A stretch of 64,000 nt of DNA from Actinomadura violacea (GTDB taxonomy: Bacteria > Actinomycetota > Actinomycetes > Streptosporangiales > Streptosporangiaceae): positions 186,001 through 250,000 of the forward strand of contig NZ_JAGEPF010000014.1 in NCBI RefSeq assembly GCF_017573465.1, in the 5' to 3' direction. Both the position numbers and the translations under genes were made by a program. The stretch's first letter is position 1, and every line of letters begins with the position of its first letter. The notes under the pieces are model-generated. The model was not told the DNA's origin, ran no database searches, and saw only the letters and a list, made by a program, of their open reading frames with translations. Positions 31,331 through 39,410 of this stretch are shown here, piece by piece.

Positions 31331-32529
31331 TACTCCTTCAGGGCGATCGCCGTGGCGGCGGCGTGGATGGGGGCGATGACCTTCGCCATCAGCCGCTCCC
31401 GCCCCGGCATCCGGTTCATCAGCCCGAGCATCGCCATCGACATGCGGACCGCGCCCGCGGTCCGCATCACCATGCGCTTGAGGTTCGCGGGCCCGAGCTT
31501 CTGGTTCCGCTCCACGAACGGCTGCATCTCCCGCTCGTACGCGGCGAACCCGGCCCGGTGGTCGCCGCCTGCCGCGGCCAGCTCCCCGGCCAGCACGTAC
31601 GCGCCGACCATCGCCAGGCTCGTGCCCTGGCCGGACGCCGGGGACGCGCAGTACGCGGCGTCGCCGAGCAGCGCGACGCGCCCGCTCGACCAGCGGTCCA
31701 TGTGGACCTGCGCGACCGCGTCGAAGTAGAAGTCCGGTGCGGCGGACATCGCGTCCAGCAGCCGCGGCACCTCCCAGCCCTCGCCCTCGTAGGCGGCGGC
31801 CAGTGCCCGCTCCTGCGCTTCCCGGCCGCGCGGCACCGCGGTCCCGTCGGACTCGCCGGACCGGAACAGGAACATCGCCTTGGCGTCCGCGCCGTCGCCG
31901 GTGCTGTAGGCGAGGGCCGTGCGGCCGGGGCCGATGAAGGTGACCTCCTCGCGGTCCAGGCCCAGGTGGTTCGGCACGCCGAAGATCGCGATGCGGTGGC
32001 CGAGGTCGCGCAGGAACTCCTCCTCGGGTCCGAACGCCAGCGCCCGGGTGGCCGAGTGCAGGCCGTCCGAGCCCACCACCAGGTCGAACGTCCGGACCAG
32101 GCCGCTTTCGAAGGCGACCTCGACGCCGGTGTCGGTCTGCGTCAGCCCGACGATCGAGTCGCCGAACAGGTACTCGGCGTCGGTGTTCTTGTAGAGCAGC
32201 TGGTGCAGGTCGCCGCGCAGGAGCTCGGCGTCGCCGTGGACCCGGCCGCCGAAGGTGTCGCCGTCCATGCTCGCGACCTGCCGGCCCGCCGCGTTGACGA
32301 CCGTCCCGCTGCGGACGCCGGTGACCCGTGCGCGGATCTCGTCCATCAGGCCCATGCGCTCGGCGACGGTCAGGGCCGCGCCGCGGATGTCCACCTTGTA
32401 GCCGCCCGCTCGGATGGCGGGCGCGCGCTCCACGACGGTCGGTTCGAAGCCGTGGCGGCGCAGCCAGTAGGCGAGGGTGAGGCCCGCGATGCCGGCGCCG
32501 GAGATCAGGACGGTCGTGTTCTCGTTCAT
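31327..32529 (-). CDS. FAD-dependent monooxygenase (PHBH-type)
   Basis: 400 residues. Rossmann motif VLISGAGIAGLTLAYWLRRH, DG motif LVVGSDGLHSATRAL (about residue 160) and GD motif GRVALLGDAAYCASPASGQG (about 280). The family includes tetracycline-inactivating TetX-like and aromatic hydroxylases; the sequence GYKVDIRGAALTVAERMGLM near residue 45 is typical of actinobacterial members. It is divergent from a TetR gene across a perfect 10-5-10 palindrome, so it is probably that regulator's target. Confidence 0.9.
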   Translation of the reverse strand: MNENTTVLISGAGIAGLTLAYWLRRHGFEPTVVERAPAIRAGGYKVDIRGAALTVAERMGLMDEIRARVTGVRSGTVVNAAGRQVASMDGDTFGGRVHGDAELLRGDLHQLLYKNTDAEYLFGDSIVGLTQTDTGVEVAFESGLVRTFDLVVGSDGLHSATRALAFGPEEEFLRDLGHRIAIFGVPNHLGLDREEVTFIGPGRTALAYSTGDGADAKAMFLFRSGESDGTAVPRGREAQERALAAAYEGEGWEVPRLLDAMSAAPDFYFDAVAQVHMDRWSSGRVALLGDAAYCASPASGQGTSLAMVGAYVLAGELAAAGGDHRAGFAAYEREMQPFVERNQKLGPANLKRMVMRTAGAVRMSMAMLGLMNRMPGRERLMAKVIAPIHAAATAIALKEY

Positions 32530-32565
32530 GCCGTGAACAGTACAGCCGTGTAAGACGATTGTGCA

Positions 32566-32590
32566 AGACGTTCGTTTAAGACGAACGTCT
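32566..32590. promoter_or_regulatory. TetR operator AGACGTTCGT-N5-ACGAACGTCT
   Basis: A perfect 10-5-10 inverted repeat between the divergent FAD monooxygenase and TetR genes, 24 bases before the TetR ATG. A partial direct repeat (AAGACGA) lies on its left. Confidence 0.85.
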
Positions 32591-32613
32591 AAGTCTTCGG
32601 GTAGGGTCTGCCC

Positions 32614-33189
32614 ATGGGCAATCGCGAGGACCTGCTGGACGGCGCGAAGCGCTGCCTGCTGAGCAAGGGCTACACGCGCACGACCGCGCGCGACATCGCC
32701 ACCGAGTCGGGCGTCAGCCTGGCGGCGATCGGCTACCACTTCGGGTCGAAGGACGAGCTGCTGCGCGCGGCGCTGCGCCGGGCGATCGAGGAGTGGGGGG
32801 AGGAGATCGCCGGGATCCTGGCCGCCGAGACGGAGCCGGGGCTGTCCGGCGCGGCGCGGTTCGAGGCGACGTGGCAGCGGATCATCGCCTCGTTCGCGCG
32901 GACGCGCCCGCTGTGGGCGATCCAGTTCGAGGTGATCGCGCAGATCGAGCGGACGCCGGAGCTGCGCGCCGCGTTCCCCGACGCGAACCGGGAGGCGCGG
33001 CTCGCGCTGGCCGAGCTGTTCGGCGCGGGCGCGGCGGCGCTCGGGGAGCGGCGCGCCGAGGTGGTCGGCGCCTGCTACCAGGCCCTGCTGGCCGGCCTCG
33101 CCGCGCAGGCGCTCGTCGACCCGGACGGCGTGCCGGCCGCGTCCGACCTGGCGGACGCGGTGCGGGCGATCGCCGCCGCGATACAGTAG
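32614..33189 (+). CDS. TetR-family regulator
   Basis: 191 residues; HTH in LLDGAKRCLLSKGYTRTTAR, DIATESGVSLAAIGYHFGSK. The C-terminal domain has helices for ligand binding. It probably represses itself and the divergent FAD monooxygenase through the palindrome at 32566-32590. A second TetR gene follows 25 bases later. Confidence 0.9.
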   Translation: MGNREDLLDGAKRCLLSKGYTRTTARDIATESGVSLAAIGYHFGSKDELLRAALRRAIEEWGEEIAGILAAETEPGLSGAARFEATWQRIIASFARTRPLWAIQFEVIAQIERTPELRAAFPDANREARLALAELFGAGAAALGERRAEVVGACYQALLAGLAAQALVDPDGVPAASDLADAVRAIAAAIQ

Positions 33190-33206
33190 AACGGAATTCT
33201 TCGTTC
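33189..33206. promoter_or_regulatory. Inverted repeat GAACG-N8-CGTTC upstream of the second TetR
   Basis: It lies in the 24-base gap between the two TetR genes and overlaps the first stop codon. It may give the second regulator its own control. Confidence 0.45.
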
Positions 33207-33213
33207 CCTTAGT

Positions 33214-33861
33214 ATGGACGGCATGGAGACCACGACGCCGGCGCCGATGAGCGGCCGCAAGGCCCAGGCGGCGCGCAACGACGAACTGATCAGGGAGGCG
33301 GCCCGGGCGGTGTTCACCGCGGACCCGGGCGCGCCCATCGCGGCCGTCGCCGAGCACGCGGGCGTGGGCATCAGCGCCCTCTACCGCCGCTACAAGAGCA
33401 AGGAGGATCTGCTCCAGAAGCTCGCCGACGACGGCATGGACCGCTACCTCGCCGAGGTCGAGGCGGCGCTCGCCGACGAGGGCGACCCCTGGGAGGCGTT
33501 CGCCGCGTTCATGCGCCGCTGCCTGGACATCGGCGCCGGCTCCCTGACGATGCGGCTCGCCGGCAGCTTCCCCGTCACCGACGCCATGAGCGCGAAGGGC
33601 CGCGAGATCCACCTCGCCACGACTCGGCTGCTGGACCGGGTGAAGGACGCCGGCGCGCTCCGCCGCGACATCGAGGTCGGCGACGTGTCGGTGCTGCTGG
33701 AGTACCTGCACGGCATCCGGATCGGCGGCGACGAGCGGATGAACCGGCTGCAGCACCGCTACCTGGCGCTGATGCTCGACTCCCTGCACCTCGCCGGCGC
33801 CGGGGAACTCCCCGGCCCGGCCCCCGCCTGGCAGGAGCTGCGTGGACGGTATGACGACTAG
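33214..33861 (+). CDS. TetR-family regulator (second in tandem)
   Basis: 215 residues; HTH in LIREAARAVFTADPGAPIAA, VAEHAGVGISALYRRYKSKE. The C-terminal half is of the type seen with SACE_7040-like domains (AFMRRCLDIGAGSLTMRL). The start is 33214 or 33223; neither has a clear ribosome binding site. The stop lies 11 bases inside the AlkZ-like gene, so the two are coupled. Confidence 0.88.
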   Translation: MDGMETTTPAPMSGRKAQAARNDELIREAARAVFTADPGAPIAAVAEHAGVGISALYRRYKSKEDLLQKLADDGMDRYLAEVEAALADEGDPWEAFAAFMRRCLDIGAGSLTMRLAGSFPVTDAMSAKGREIHLATTRLLDRVKDAGALRRDIEVGDVSVLLEYLHGIRIGGDERMNRLQHRYLALMLDSLHLAGAGELPGPAPAWQELRGRYDD

Positions 33862-34951
33862 CGTGGACCGAAGGTCCCTCAACCGGGCGCTGCTCGCGCG
33901 GCAGATGCTGCTGCGGCGGCACGCGATGCCGGCGGTCGAGGCGGTCGAGCATCTCGTCGGGATGCAGTCGCAGGCGCCGAACCCGCCGCACATCGGGCTG
34001 TGGAGCAGGCTCGACGGGTTCGGCTTCGACGACCTCGCCGCGCCCATGACCGACCGGCGCCTCCTGCGGATCGTGCTGATGCGCGGCACGCTGCACCTGG
34101 TCACCGCCCGCGACGCGCTGATGCTGCGGCCCCTGACGCAGCCGATCCTCGACAACCACCTCAGGAGCCCGCGCGGCGCGGCCCTCACCGGCGTGCCGGC
34201 CGCCGCCGCGTACGCGCGCAAGATCCTCGAGGAGCGGCCGCGCTCGGACAAGGAGCTGCGCGAGATCCTCGCCGAGCACCGGCCGGACGCCGACCCCAAC
34301 GACCTGGTCTGGGCCGTCCGGCTCTCGCTGCCGCTGGCGCAGGTCCCGCCGCGCGGGATCTGGGGCGCGTCCGGCCTCGCCAGGCACACCACGCTGGAGG
34401 CCTGGCTGGAGGGGGTCGAGGTCCCGGAGCCGTCCGTGGACGAGATGGTGCTGCGCTACCTCAAGGCGTTCGGGCCGGCGAGCGTCCAGGACGTCCAGCA
34501 GTGGTCGGGGCTGACCCGGCTCGGCGAGGTCGTCGAGCGGAACCGGTCCGGCCTGCGGGTGTTCCGGGACGAGGACGGCCGGACGCTCTACGACCTGCCG
34601 GACGCGCCGCGCCCCGGCCCGGACGTCCCGGCGCCCGTCCGGTTCGTCCCGGACTTCGACAACCTGCTGCTCTCGCACGCCGACCGGACGCGGATCATCG
34701 GCGAGGAGCACCGCCGGCGGGTGTTCACCGTCAACGGCATCGTCCGGGCGACGTACCTGGTGGACGGGTTCGTCCACGGCATGTGGAAGATCGAGAAGGC
34801 GCGCGGCGCGGCGACGCTGCGGATCAGCCCGTTCGCGCCGGTCCCCGGGCCGGAGCGCGACGCGCTGGCCGAGGAGGGCGCGCGCCTGCTCGCCGCCGCG
34901 CACCCAAACGCGAAGTCCCGCGCGGTGGAGTTCGAGCCGCCCTCCCGTTGA
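33851..34951 (+). CDS. Winged-helix AlkZ/YcaQ-like DNA-binding protein
   Basis: 366 residues of the HTH_42 (DUF1006) family with tandem winged helices. Sequence features: LLRRHAMPAVEAVEHLVGMQ, then SQAPNPPHIGLWSR; RGTLHLVTARDAL; YLKAFGPASVQDVQQWSGL; VPDFDNLLLSHADR. The Q-S-Q in GMQSQAP matches the Q-x-Q element described for AlkZ, the glycosylase that unhooks azinomycin crosslinks. DNA-repair activity here is inference. The last codon and stop (CGT-TGA) are inside the repeated palindrome. Confidence 0.85.
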   Translation: MTTSVDRRSLNRALLARQMLLRRHAMPAVEAVEHLVGMQSQAPNPPHIGLWSRLDGFGFDDLAAPMTDRRLLRIVLMRGTLHLVTARDALMLRPLTQPILDNHLRSPRGAALTGVPAAAAYARKILEERPRSDKELREILAEHRPDADPNDLVWAVRLSLPLAQVPPRGIWGASGLARHTTLEAWLEGVEVPEPSVDEMVLRYLKAFGPASVQDVQQWSGLTRLGEVVERNRSGLRVFRDEDGRTLYDLPDAPRPGPDVPAPVRFVPDFDNLLLSHADRTRIIGEEHRRRVFTVNGIVRATYLVDGFVHGMWKIEKARGAATLRISPFAPVPGPERDALAEEGARLLAAAHPNAKSRAVEFEPPSR

Positions 34952-35009
34952 CTTGCGGCGTGTCGTCCTTGAGGACCGTTCCATAAGGACGACACGCCGC
35001 AAGTCAACG
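34946..35009. repeat. Dispersed palindromic terminator repeat, copy 1
   Basis: Arms 34946-34970 and 34985-35009 are perfectly complementary over 25 bp with a 14-base loop. The arms (beginning CGTTGACTTGCGGCG) are identical to those of the palindrome at 41972-42035, although the loops differ. The TGA in CGTTGA is the stop codon of the AlkZ-like gene. It lies between convergent genes and would terminate both. Confidence 0.9.
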
Positions 35010-35017
35010 AAGGCGCG

Positions 35018-35506
35018 TCAGGGGCGCTTCTCGGCGCAGGGCGCCTCACGGTGCGGGTCGAGGGAGGCCAGCAGCGCGTGCAGGCTCCGCCGGAACTCGG
35101 TCATCTGCTCGCGGCTGAGCGGGTCGAACAGGTGCCGGCGGACCTCGGCGACGTGGCCGGGGGCGGCCTCCTCCAGCGCGGCGAAGCCCGCGTCGGTCAG
35201 CTCGGCGATGGTGGTGCGGCGGTCCTCGGCGTCCTTGGACCGGCGCACCCAGCCGGCCTCCTCCAGCCGGTTGACCGCGTGCGAGAGCCGGCTCGGCGAC
35301 GAGTGGACGATCGCGGCGAGCTCGGTCATCGTCAGCGCGCGGCCGGGCGACTCCGACAGCATCGCCAGGATCATGTAGTAGGCGTGCGGCATCCCGGAGT
35401 CGCGCTGGAGCTGGCGGTCGAGGGCCTCGCTCAGCAGCCGCGAGGTCCACAGGAAGGCGCGCCAGGTCTCCTGCTCGTCCGCGTCGAGCCACCGCGTGTC
35501 GGTCAT
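35018..35506 (-). CDS. MarR-family regulator
   Basis: 162 residues; winged helix in YYMILAMLSESPGRALTMTE, LAAIVHSSPSRLSHAVNRLE, with wing WVRRSKDAEDRRTTIAELTD. It ends nine bases from the palindromic repeat. It is divergent from the DODA-type dioxygenase, 98 bases away, with TTGAA/TTCAA sites between them; this layout suggests regulation of an aromatic-compound response. Confidence 0.9.
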   Translation of the reverse strand: MTDTRWLDADEQETWRAFLWTSRLLSEALDRQLQRDSGMPHAYYMILAMLSESPGRALTMTELAAIVHSSPSRLSHAVNRLEEAGWVRRSKDAEDRRTTIAELTDAGFAALEEAAPGHVAEVRRHLFDPLSREQMTEFRRSLHALLASLDPHREAPCAEKRP

Positions 35507-35526
35507 GTCGACATTTTACGCGAGTA

Positions 35527-35554
35527 CTTGAACCCTCAAGACTTGAATGTTCAA
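35527..35554. promoter_or_regulatory. MarR operator pair in the dioxygenase promoter
   Basis: TTGAA-TG-TTCAA (35543-35554) is a perfect palindrome; CTTGA-N4-TCAAG (35527-35540) is an adjacent dyad. Both lie between the divergent MarR and dioxygenase genes. Confidence 0.7.
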
Positions 35555-35604
35555 CTAACCGGGGATATGGTTCAGATCTGAACTTTTTTCCGTGGGGGGA
35601 TGCC

Positions 35605-36366
35605 ATGACCCGGATGCCGGTGCTCTACCTCAGCCACGGCGCGCCGCCGCTGGCCGACGACGCCGTCTGGACCGCCGAACTCGCCCGCTGGTCGGCCGGC
35701 CTGCCGAAGCCGGAGGCGATCCTCATGGTGTCCGCGCACTGGGAGGAGGCGCCGCTGTCGATCGGCGCGACCCGTCCCGTGCCGCTCGTCTACGACTTCT
35801 GGGGCTTCCCCGAGCACTACTACGGCGTCCGCTACGACGCGCCCGGCGCCCCGGAACTGGCCGATGACGTGCGTAAACTCATCCCCGGCGTGCACCAGGA
35901 CGAGGAGCGCGGCCTCGACCACGGCGCCTACGTCCCGCTCGTGGAGATGTACCCCGACGCCGACGTCCCGGTGCTGCAGATGTCCATGCCGACCCTGGAC
36001 CCCGAACGGCTCTTCGAGGTCGGCCGGACCCTCGCGCCGCTGCGCGACCAGGGCGTCCTGATCGTCGGCAGCGGCTTCACCACGCACAACCTGCGCGCCA
36101 TGAGCCCCGCCCCGGACGCCCCGCCGCCCGCCTGGTCCGCCGAGTTCGACGCCTGGACGGACGCCGCCGTCGAGGGCGGCGACGTCGACGCGCTGCTCGA
36201 CTTCCGCGCCAAGGCGCCCGCCGCCCGCCTCGCCCACCCGCGCACCGAGCACTTCGCGCCGCTGTTCGTGGCGCTCGGCGCCGACGCCGACGCCCCGTCC
36301 GGGCGCCGGTCGGTGATCGACGGCTACTGGTTCGGGATGGCGAAGCGCTCGTTCCAGTTCGGCTGA
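35605..36366 (+). CDS. DODA-type extradiol ring-opening dioxygenase (LigB fold)
   Basis: 253 residues of the 4,5-DOPA-dioxygenase/YgiD class. Metal and active-site His are visible in LYLSHGAPP (about residue 10), LMVSAHWEE (about 46), RGLDHGAYVPL (about 104) and SGFTTHNLRAM (about 155). The family cleaves catechols with Fe or Zn. The in vivo substrate is unknown. It has MarR control across the upstream palindromes and is followed by a terminator shared with the epimerase gene. Confidence 0.9.
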   Translation: MTRMPVLYLSHGAPPLADDAVWTAELARWSAGLPKPEAILMVSAHWEEAPLSIGATRPVPLVYDFWGFPEHYYGVRYDAPGAPELADDVRKLIPGVHQDEERGLDHGAYVPLVEMYPDADVPVLQMSMPTLDPERLFEVGRTLAPLRDQGVLIVGSGFTTHNLRAMSPAPDAPPPAWSAEFDAWTDAAVEGGDVDALLDFRAKAPAARLAHPRTEHFAPLFVALGADADAPSGRRSVIDGYWFGMAKRSFQFG

Positions 36367-36406
36367 CCGCGAGCCCGGCGGTTCGGTCGATCGCGGGCAC
36401 GGCGAA

Positions 36407-36439
36407 GGCCCCGGCGGTGTGTCGCATCCCGCCGGGGCC
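36407..36439. terminator. Bidirectional terminator
   Basis: GGCCCCGGCGG (36407-36417) pairs with CCGCCGGGGCC (36429-36439), 11-base loop, between the convergent dioxygenase and epimerase genes. Confidence 0.8.
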
Positions 36440-36450
36440 GCTCCGTCAGG

Positions 36451-37287
36451 TCACTTCGTGTCGGCGAAGCCGGTGCGCCACGACGGGGTCTGCGGCTTCC
36501 AGCCGAGCCCGAGCGCCTTGGCGTTGGACACCGGACGGCCCGTCGTGGCCGCGTGCTTGCCCGCGCTGCCCGGGGTGGGCGCGCCGAGCGCCGCGCTGTA
36601 CACCGGCAGCCACTCCGCGGTCGTCGCCGGCTCGTCGTCGACGATGTTGACCGGCCCCGCCGGCCAGTCCAGCGCCGCCAGCGCCGCCGCGGCCGCGTCG
36701 TCGGCGTGCACGAACGACGTCCACGCCGGCGCCAGCCGCAGGCTGCCCGCCTTCACCCGCTGCGCGATCGCGCCGTCCGGCGCGTACCAGGTCCCGGGCC
36801 CGTACAGCGCCCCGTACCGCAGCACCACGCCGCGCGGCATCTCGGCCACCGCGTCCTCCAGCGCCGCGATCCCCGCGTAGGGGGGAAGCGAGGAGTCCAG
36901 CGGGTCGGCCTCGGTCGCCGGCGTCTCGCCCGCCACGTACAGCCAGGCGATGCTCTGAGCGATCATGGCCTCGACGCCGGCCTCCTTCGCCGCGCCGACC
37001 AGGTTGCGGGTGCCCTCGATGCGCAGCTGCGAGTTGGCCTCGAAGTCCTCACCGCTCAGGTCGGTGAGCTGGTGGACGACCACGTCCGGACGCGCCCGCG
37101 CGACGGCCGCCCGGATCGCGGCGGCGTCCAGGACGTCCACGACGACCGGCGCGGCCCCGAGCGCGGAGATGGAGCCGGTGCGCTCCTCGCGGCGCGTCGT
37201 CCCTGCGACCTCGTGGCCCGCCTGGACGAGCAGCGGGATCAGCCGGCGGCCGATGACTCCGGCCGCTCCGGCGAGGAAGATCTTCAA
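36451..37287 (-). CDS. NAD-dependent epimerase/dehydratase-family protein
   Basis: 278 residues. Rossmann start MKIFLAGAAGVIGRRLIPLL (GxxGxxG); catalytic region shortened, with ALYGPGTWY. The TTG start at 37287 is chosen because GGAGG lies eight bases upstream and the product begins exactly at the Rossmann strand; a GTG further upstream would leave that ribosome binding site inside the gene. An SDR-extended fold with atypical active site; substrate unknown. Confidence 0.85.
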   Translation of the reverse strand: MKIFLAGAAGVIGRRLIPLLVQAGHEVAGTTRREERTGSISALGAAPVVVDVLDAAAIRAAVARARPDVVVHQLTDLSGEDFEANSQLRIEGTRNLVGAAKEAGVEAMIAQSIAWLYVAGETPATEADPLDSSLPPYAGIAALEDAVAEMPRGVVLRYGALYGPGTWYAPDGAIAQRVKAGSLRLAPAWTSFVHADDAAAAALAALDWPAGPVNIVDDEPATTAEWLPVYSAALGAPTPGSAGKHAATTGRPVSNAKALGLGWKPQTPSWRTGFADTK

Positions 37288-37510
37288 GGGGGTAACCTCC
37301 ACGACTGTCACGCCTTTGTGGTCGTTCGACGGCAGGATAGGCAGAGTCCTGATCCAGGTCACGCGCGGCCCCGGCGCGGGCCGCCCCCCGTGGCCGCCGG
37401 ACGACGGGCGGACGAGCCGCACCGCCCCGTGGAGGCCCGTCCAGCCACGAGCGTACCGCCGGAGACCGTCCGTGTGCGTTTCGTGCCCGCCGCGGGGGAC
37501 AATTCTGTGC

Positions 37511-38023
37511 ATGGACATCACTCTCGTCCGGGGCGACATCACCGAGCAGGACGTGGACGCCGTGGTCAACGCGGCGAACTCGTCGCTGCTCGGTGGCGGC
37601 GGGGTGGACGGCGCCATCCACCGCAAGGGCGGCCCGGAGATCCTGGACGACTGCCGCAAACTGCGCGCTTCGCACTACGGCGGCGGGCTGCCGACGGGGC
37701 AGGCGGTCGCGACGACGGCGGGCCGACTGCCCGCCCGCTGGGTGATCCACACCGTCGGGCCGGTCCACGCCGCGTCGGAGGACCGCTCCGGCCTGCTGGC
37801 CTCCTGCTACCGGGAGTCGCTCCGCGTCGCCGACGAGCTGGGCGCGGCGTCGGTCGCGTTCCCGGCCGTGTCGGCGGGCATCTACGGCTGGCCGATGGAC
37901 GACGCCGCCCGGATCGCGGTCGGCACGGTGCGGGCGGCGCAGACGAAGGTCGCGGACGTGCGGTTCGTGCTGTTCACCGCGGACGCGTACGCGGCGTTCG
38001 AGCGCGCCGTCGGGGAGCCCTAG
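37511..38023 (+). CDS. Macro-domain O-acetyl-ADP-ribose deacetylase (YmdB-like)
   Basis: 170 residues, a stand-alone macro domain: LVRGDITEQDVDAVVNAANS, GGGGVDGAIHRKGG, and AVSAGIYGWP. The N-A-A-N and GGGV-D-x-A-I motifs bind ADP-ribose. The family hydrolyses O-acetyl-ADP-ribose made by sirtuins. ATG 37511. Its stop codon and that of the universal stress protein share a CTAG. Confidence 0.93.
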   Translation: MDITLVRGDITEQDVDAVVNAANSSLLGGGGVDGAIHRKGGPEILDDCRKLRASHYGGGLPTGQAVATTAGRLPARWVIHTVGPVHAASEDRSGLLASCYRESLRVADELGAASVAFPAVSAGIYGWPMDDAARIAVGTVRAAQTKVADVRFVLFTADAYAAFERAVGEP

Positions 38024-38487
38024 TCCTCCTCCTTCGGCGGCGGCACGACCAGGACGGGGCGTCCCGCGTGGTGCAGCACCCGCGTCGACACGCTGCCGAG
38101 GATCATCGACCGGGCGCCCGCCAGGCCGCGTGAACCCGTCACGACCAGCGAGGCGTTCACCTCCTCCGCCACGTCGACGATCGCGGCCCACACCGGCCCA
38201 CCGCCGCGCTCGGCGCGCGGGGCCACCTCGGCCGCTCCGGCGGCCTCGGCCAGTTCGGCGCCCTTGCGGGCGAGCGCCTCGGCCTGCTTCTCCTCCTCGA
38301 ACTTGCCGTCCTCGCCCTGCTCGGCGGCGACCGGCACGCCCGCGGCGAGCGGCGCCCACGTCAGCTGGGTGAGCAGCGGCTCCCACACGCTGAGGATCAC
38401 GATCGGCTCGGGCTTGAGGTGCCGGGCGGCGTACTCGATCGCGGTCTTGGAGTCGTCAGAACCGTCGAACGCAATGAGAACTGTCAT
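38020..38487 (-). CDS. Universal stress protein (UspA family)
   Basis: 155 residues with TVLIAFDGSDDSKTAIEYAA at the start and the ATP-binding loop VTGSRGLAGARSMILGSVS (G-2x-G-9x-G-S) near the C-terminus. UspA proteins bind ATP and respond to stress and dormancy. The C-terminal PPPKEED extends past the fold. It is convergent with the macro-domain gene, with overlapping stops. Confidence 0.92.
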   Translation of the reverse strand: MTVLIAFDGSDDSKTAIEYAARHLKPEPIVILSVWEPLLTQLTWAPLAAGVPVAAEQGEDGKFEEEKQAEALARKGAELAEAAGAAEVAPRAERGGGPVWAAIVDVAEEVNASLVVTGSRGLAGARSMILGSVSTRVLHHAGRPVLVVPPPKEED

Positions 38488-38566
38488 ACCGGAGATATCT
38501 CCAAGATCGGCTCGCGCGAACGCGGGCCGCCCCGGTAGTGGTCAAGCTCTCACCCTGCCGGCCGTC

Positions 38567-39355
38567 TCACCTGGTCGCGGGCGTCCGGCCGGGGCCGGGC
38601 GGTCCCGCGAACGCCTGCGCGACGTCCAGCCACCGGCTCGCGTCCGCGCCCGCCGCGACGACGGCGAGATCGGCGCGGTGGCGCCGCTGGGTGACCAGGT
38701 GGCAGAAGTCGAGCGCGGGCCCGGTGACCGACTGCGCCGCGCCGTCCGGACCCCACGTCCACGTCTCGCCGTCCGGGCCGGTCAGCTCGACGCGGAACTC
38801 CTCGGCGGGCGGCTCCAGGCCCCGGTTGCGGAACGCGAAGTCGCGGGTCCGGACGCCGATGTGCGCCACGTGCCGCAGCCGCGCCGACGGCTCGCGCCGC
38901 ACGCCGAGCGCGTCGGCGACGTCCTCGCCGTGCGCCCACGTCTCCATCAGCCGCGCGGTCGCCATCGACGCGACGCTCATCGGCGGCCCGAACCACGGCA
39001 GCCGGGTGCCGGGCGGGACGTCGGCGAGCGCCTCGACCATGCCGCGGCGCGCGTCCCGCCACCGGGCGAGCAGGGCCGCCGGGTCCCCGGCCGCGCCCTC
39101 GCGCGCGCCCCGCTCGACATAGCCGGCCGGGTCCGCGATGGCCTCCTCCAGATGGTGGGCGAACGCGTCGGCGTCGGTCGCCGCGTCGACCGCCTGCCCG
39201 TCCGTCCAGGCCAGGTGGGCGATCTGGTGCGCGATCGTCCAGCCCTCGGCGGGCGTCGGGTCCGCCCAGCGGGCGGCGGGCAGCGGCGCCACCAGGGCGT
39301 CGAGGGAGTCGCCTTCGGCGGCGAGGTCGGCGAGCAGGCCGTGCAGGTCGGGCAT
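38567..39355 (-). CDS. TIGR03084-family metal-binding protein
   Basis: 262 residues. The N-terminal DinB/MDMPI-like helical bundle contains GWTIAHQIAHLAWTDGQAVD and METWAHGEDVADALG, in which the three His can form a metal site. The family is restricted to actinobacteria and is commonly next to acyl-CoA synthetases, as here (55 bases downstream of one, same strand). Function unknown; thiol-dependent enzyme relatives make a mycothiol link conceivable. Confidence 0.85.
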   Translation of the reverse strand: MPDLHGLLADLAAEGDSLDALVAPLPAARWADPTPAEGWTIAHQIAHLAWTDGQAVDAATDADAFAHHLEEAIADPAGYVERGAREGAAGDPAALLARWRDARRGMVEALADVPPGTRLPWFGPPMSVASMATARLMETWAHGEDVADALGVRREPSARLRHVAHIGVRTRDFAFRNRGLEPPAEEFRVELTGPDGETWTWGPDGAAQSVTGPALDFCHLVTQRRHRADLAVVAAGADASRWLDVAQAFAGPPGPGRTPATR

Positions 39356-39410
39356 CCGACCAGGATCGCGTGCCGGACGCCGCCGCGTACAGCCCCGGCC
39401 CGAATCCCGT

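Noticed and set aside
29348..34392. Very long minus-strand frames of over 1000 codons across the LAL regulator and monooxygenase region
   Set aside because: They run through several real genes in other frames, have low-complexity composition and lack any domain or ribosome binding site. Only the monooxygenase portion is supported.
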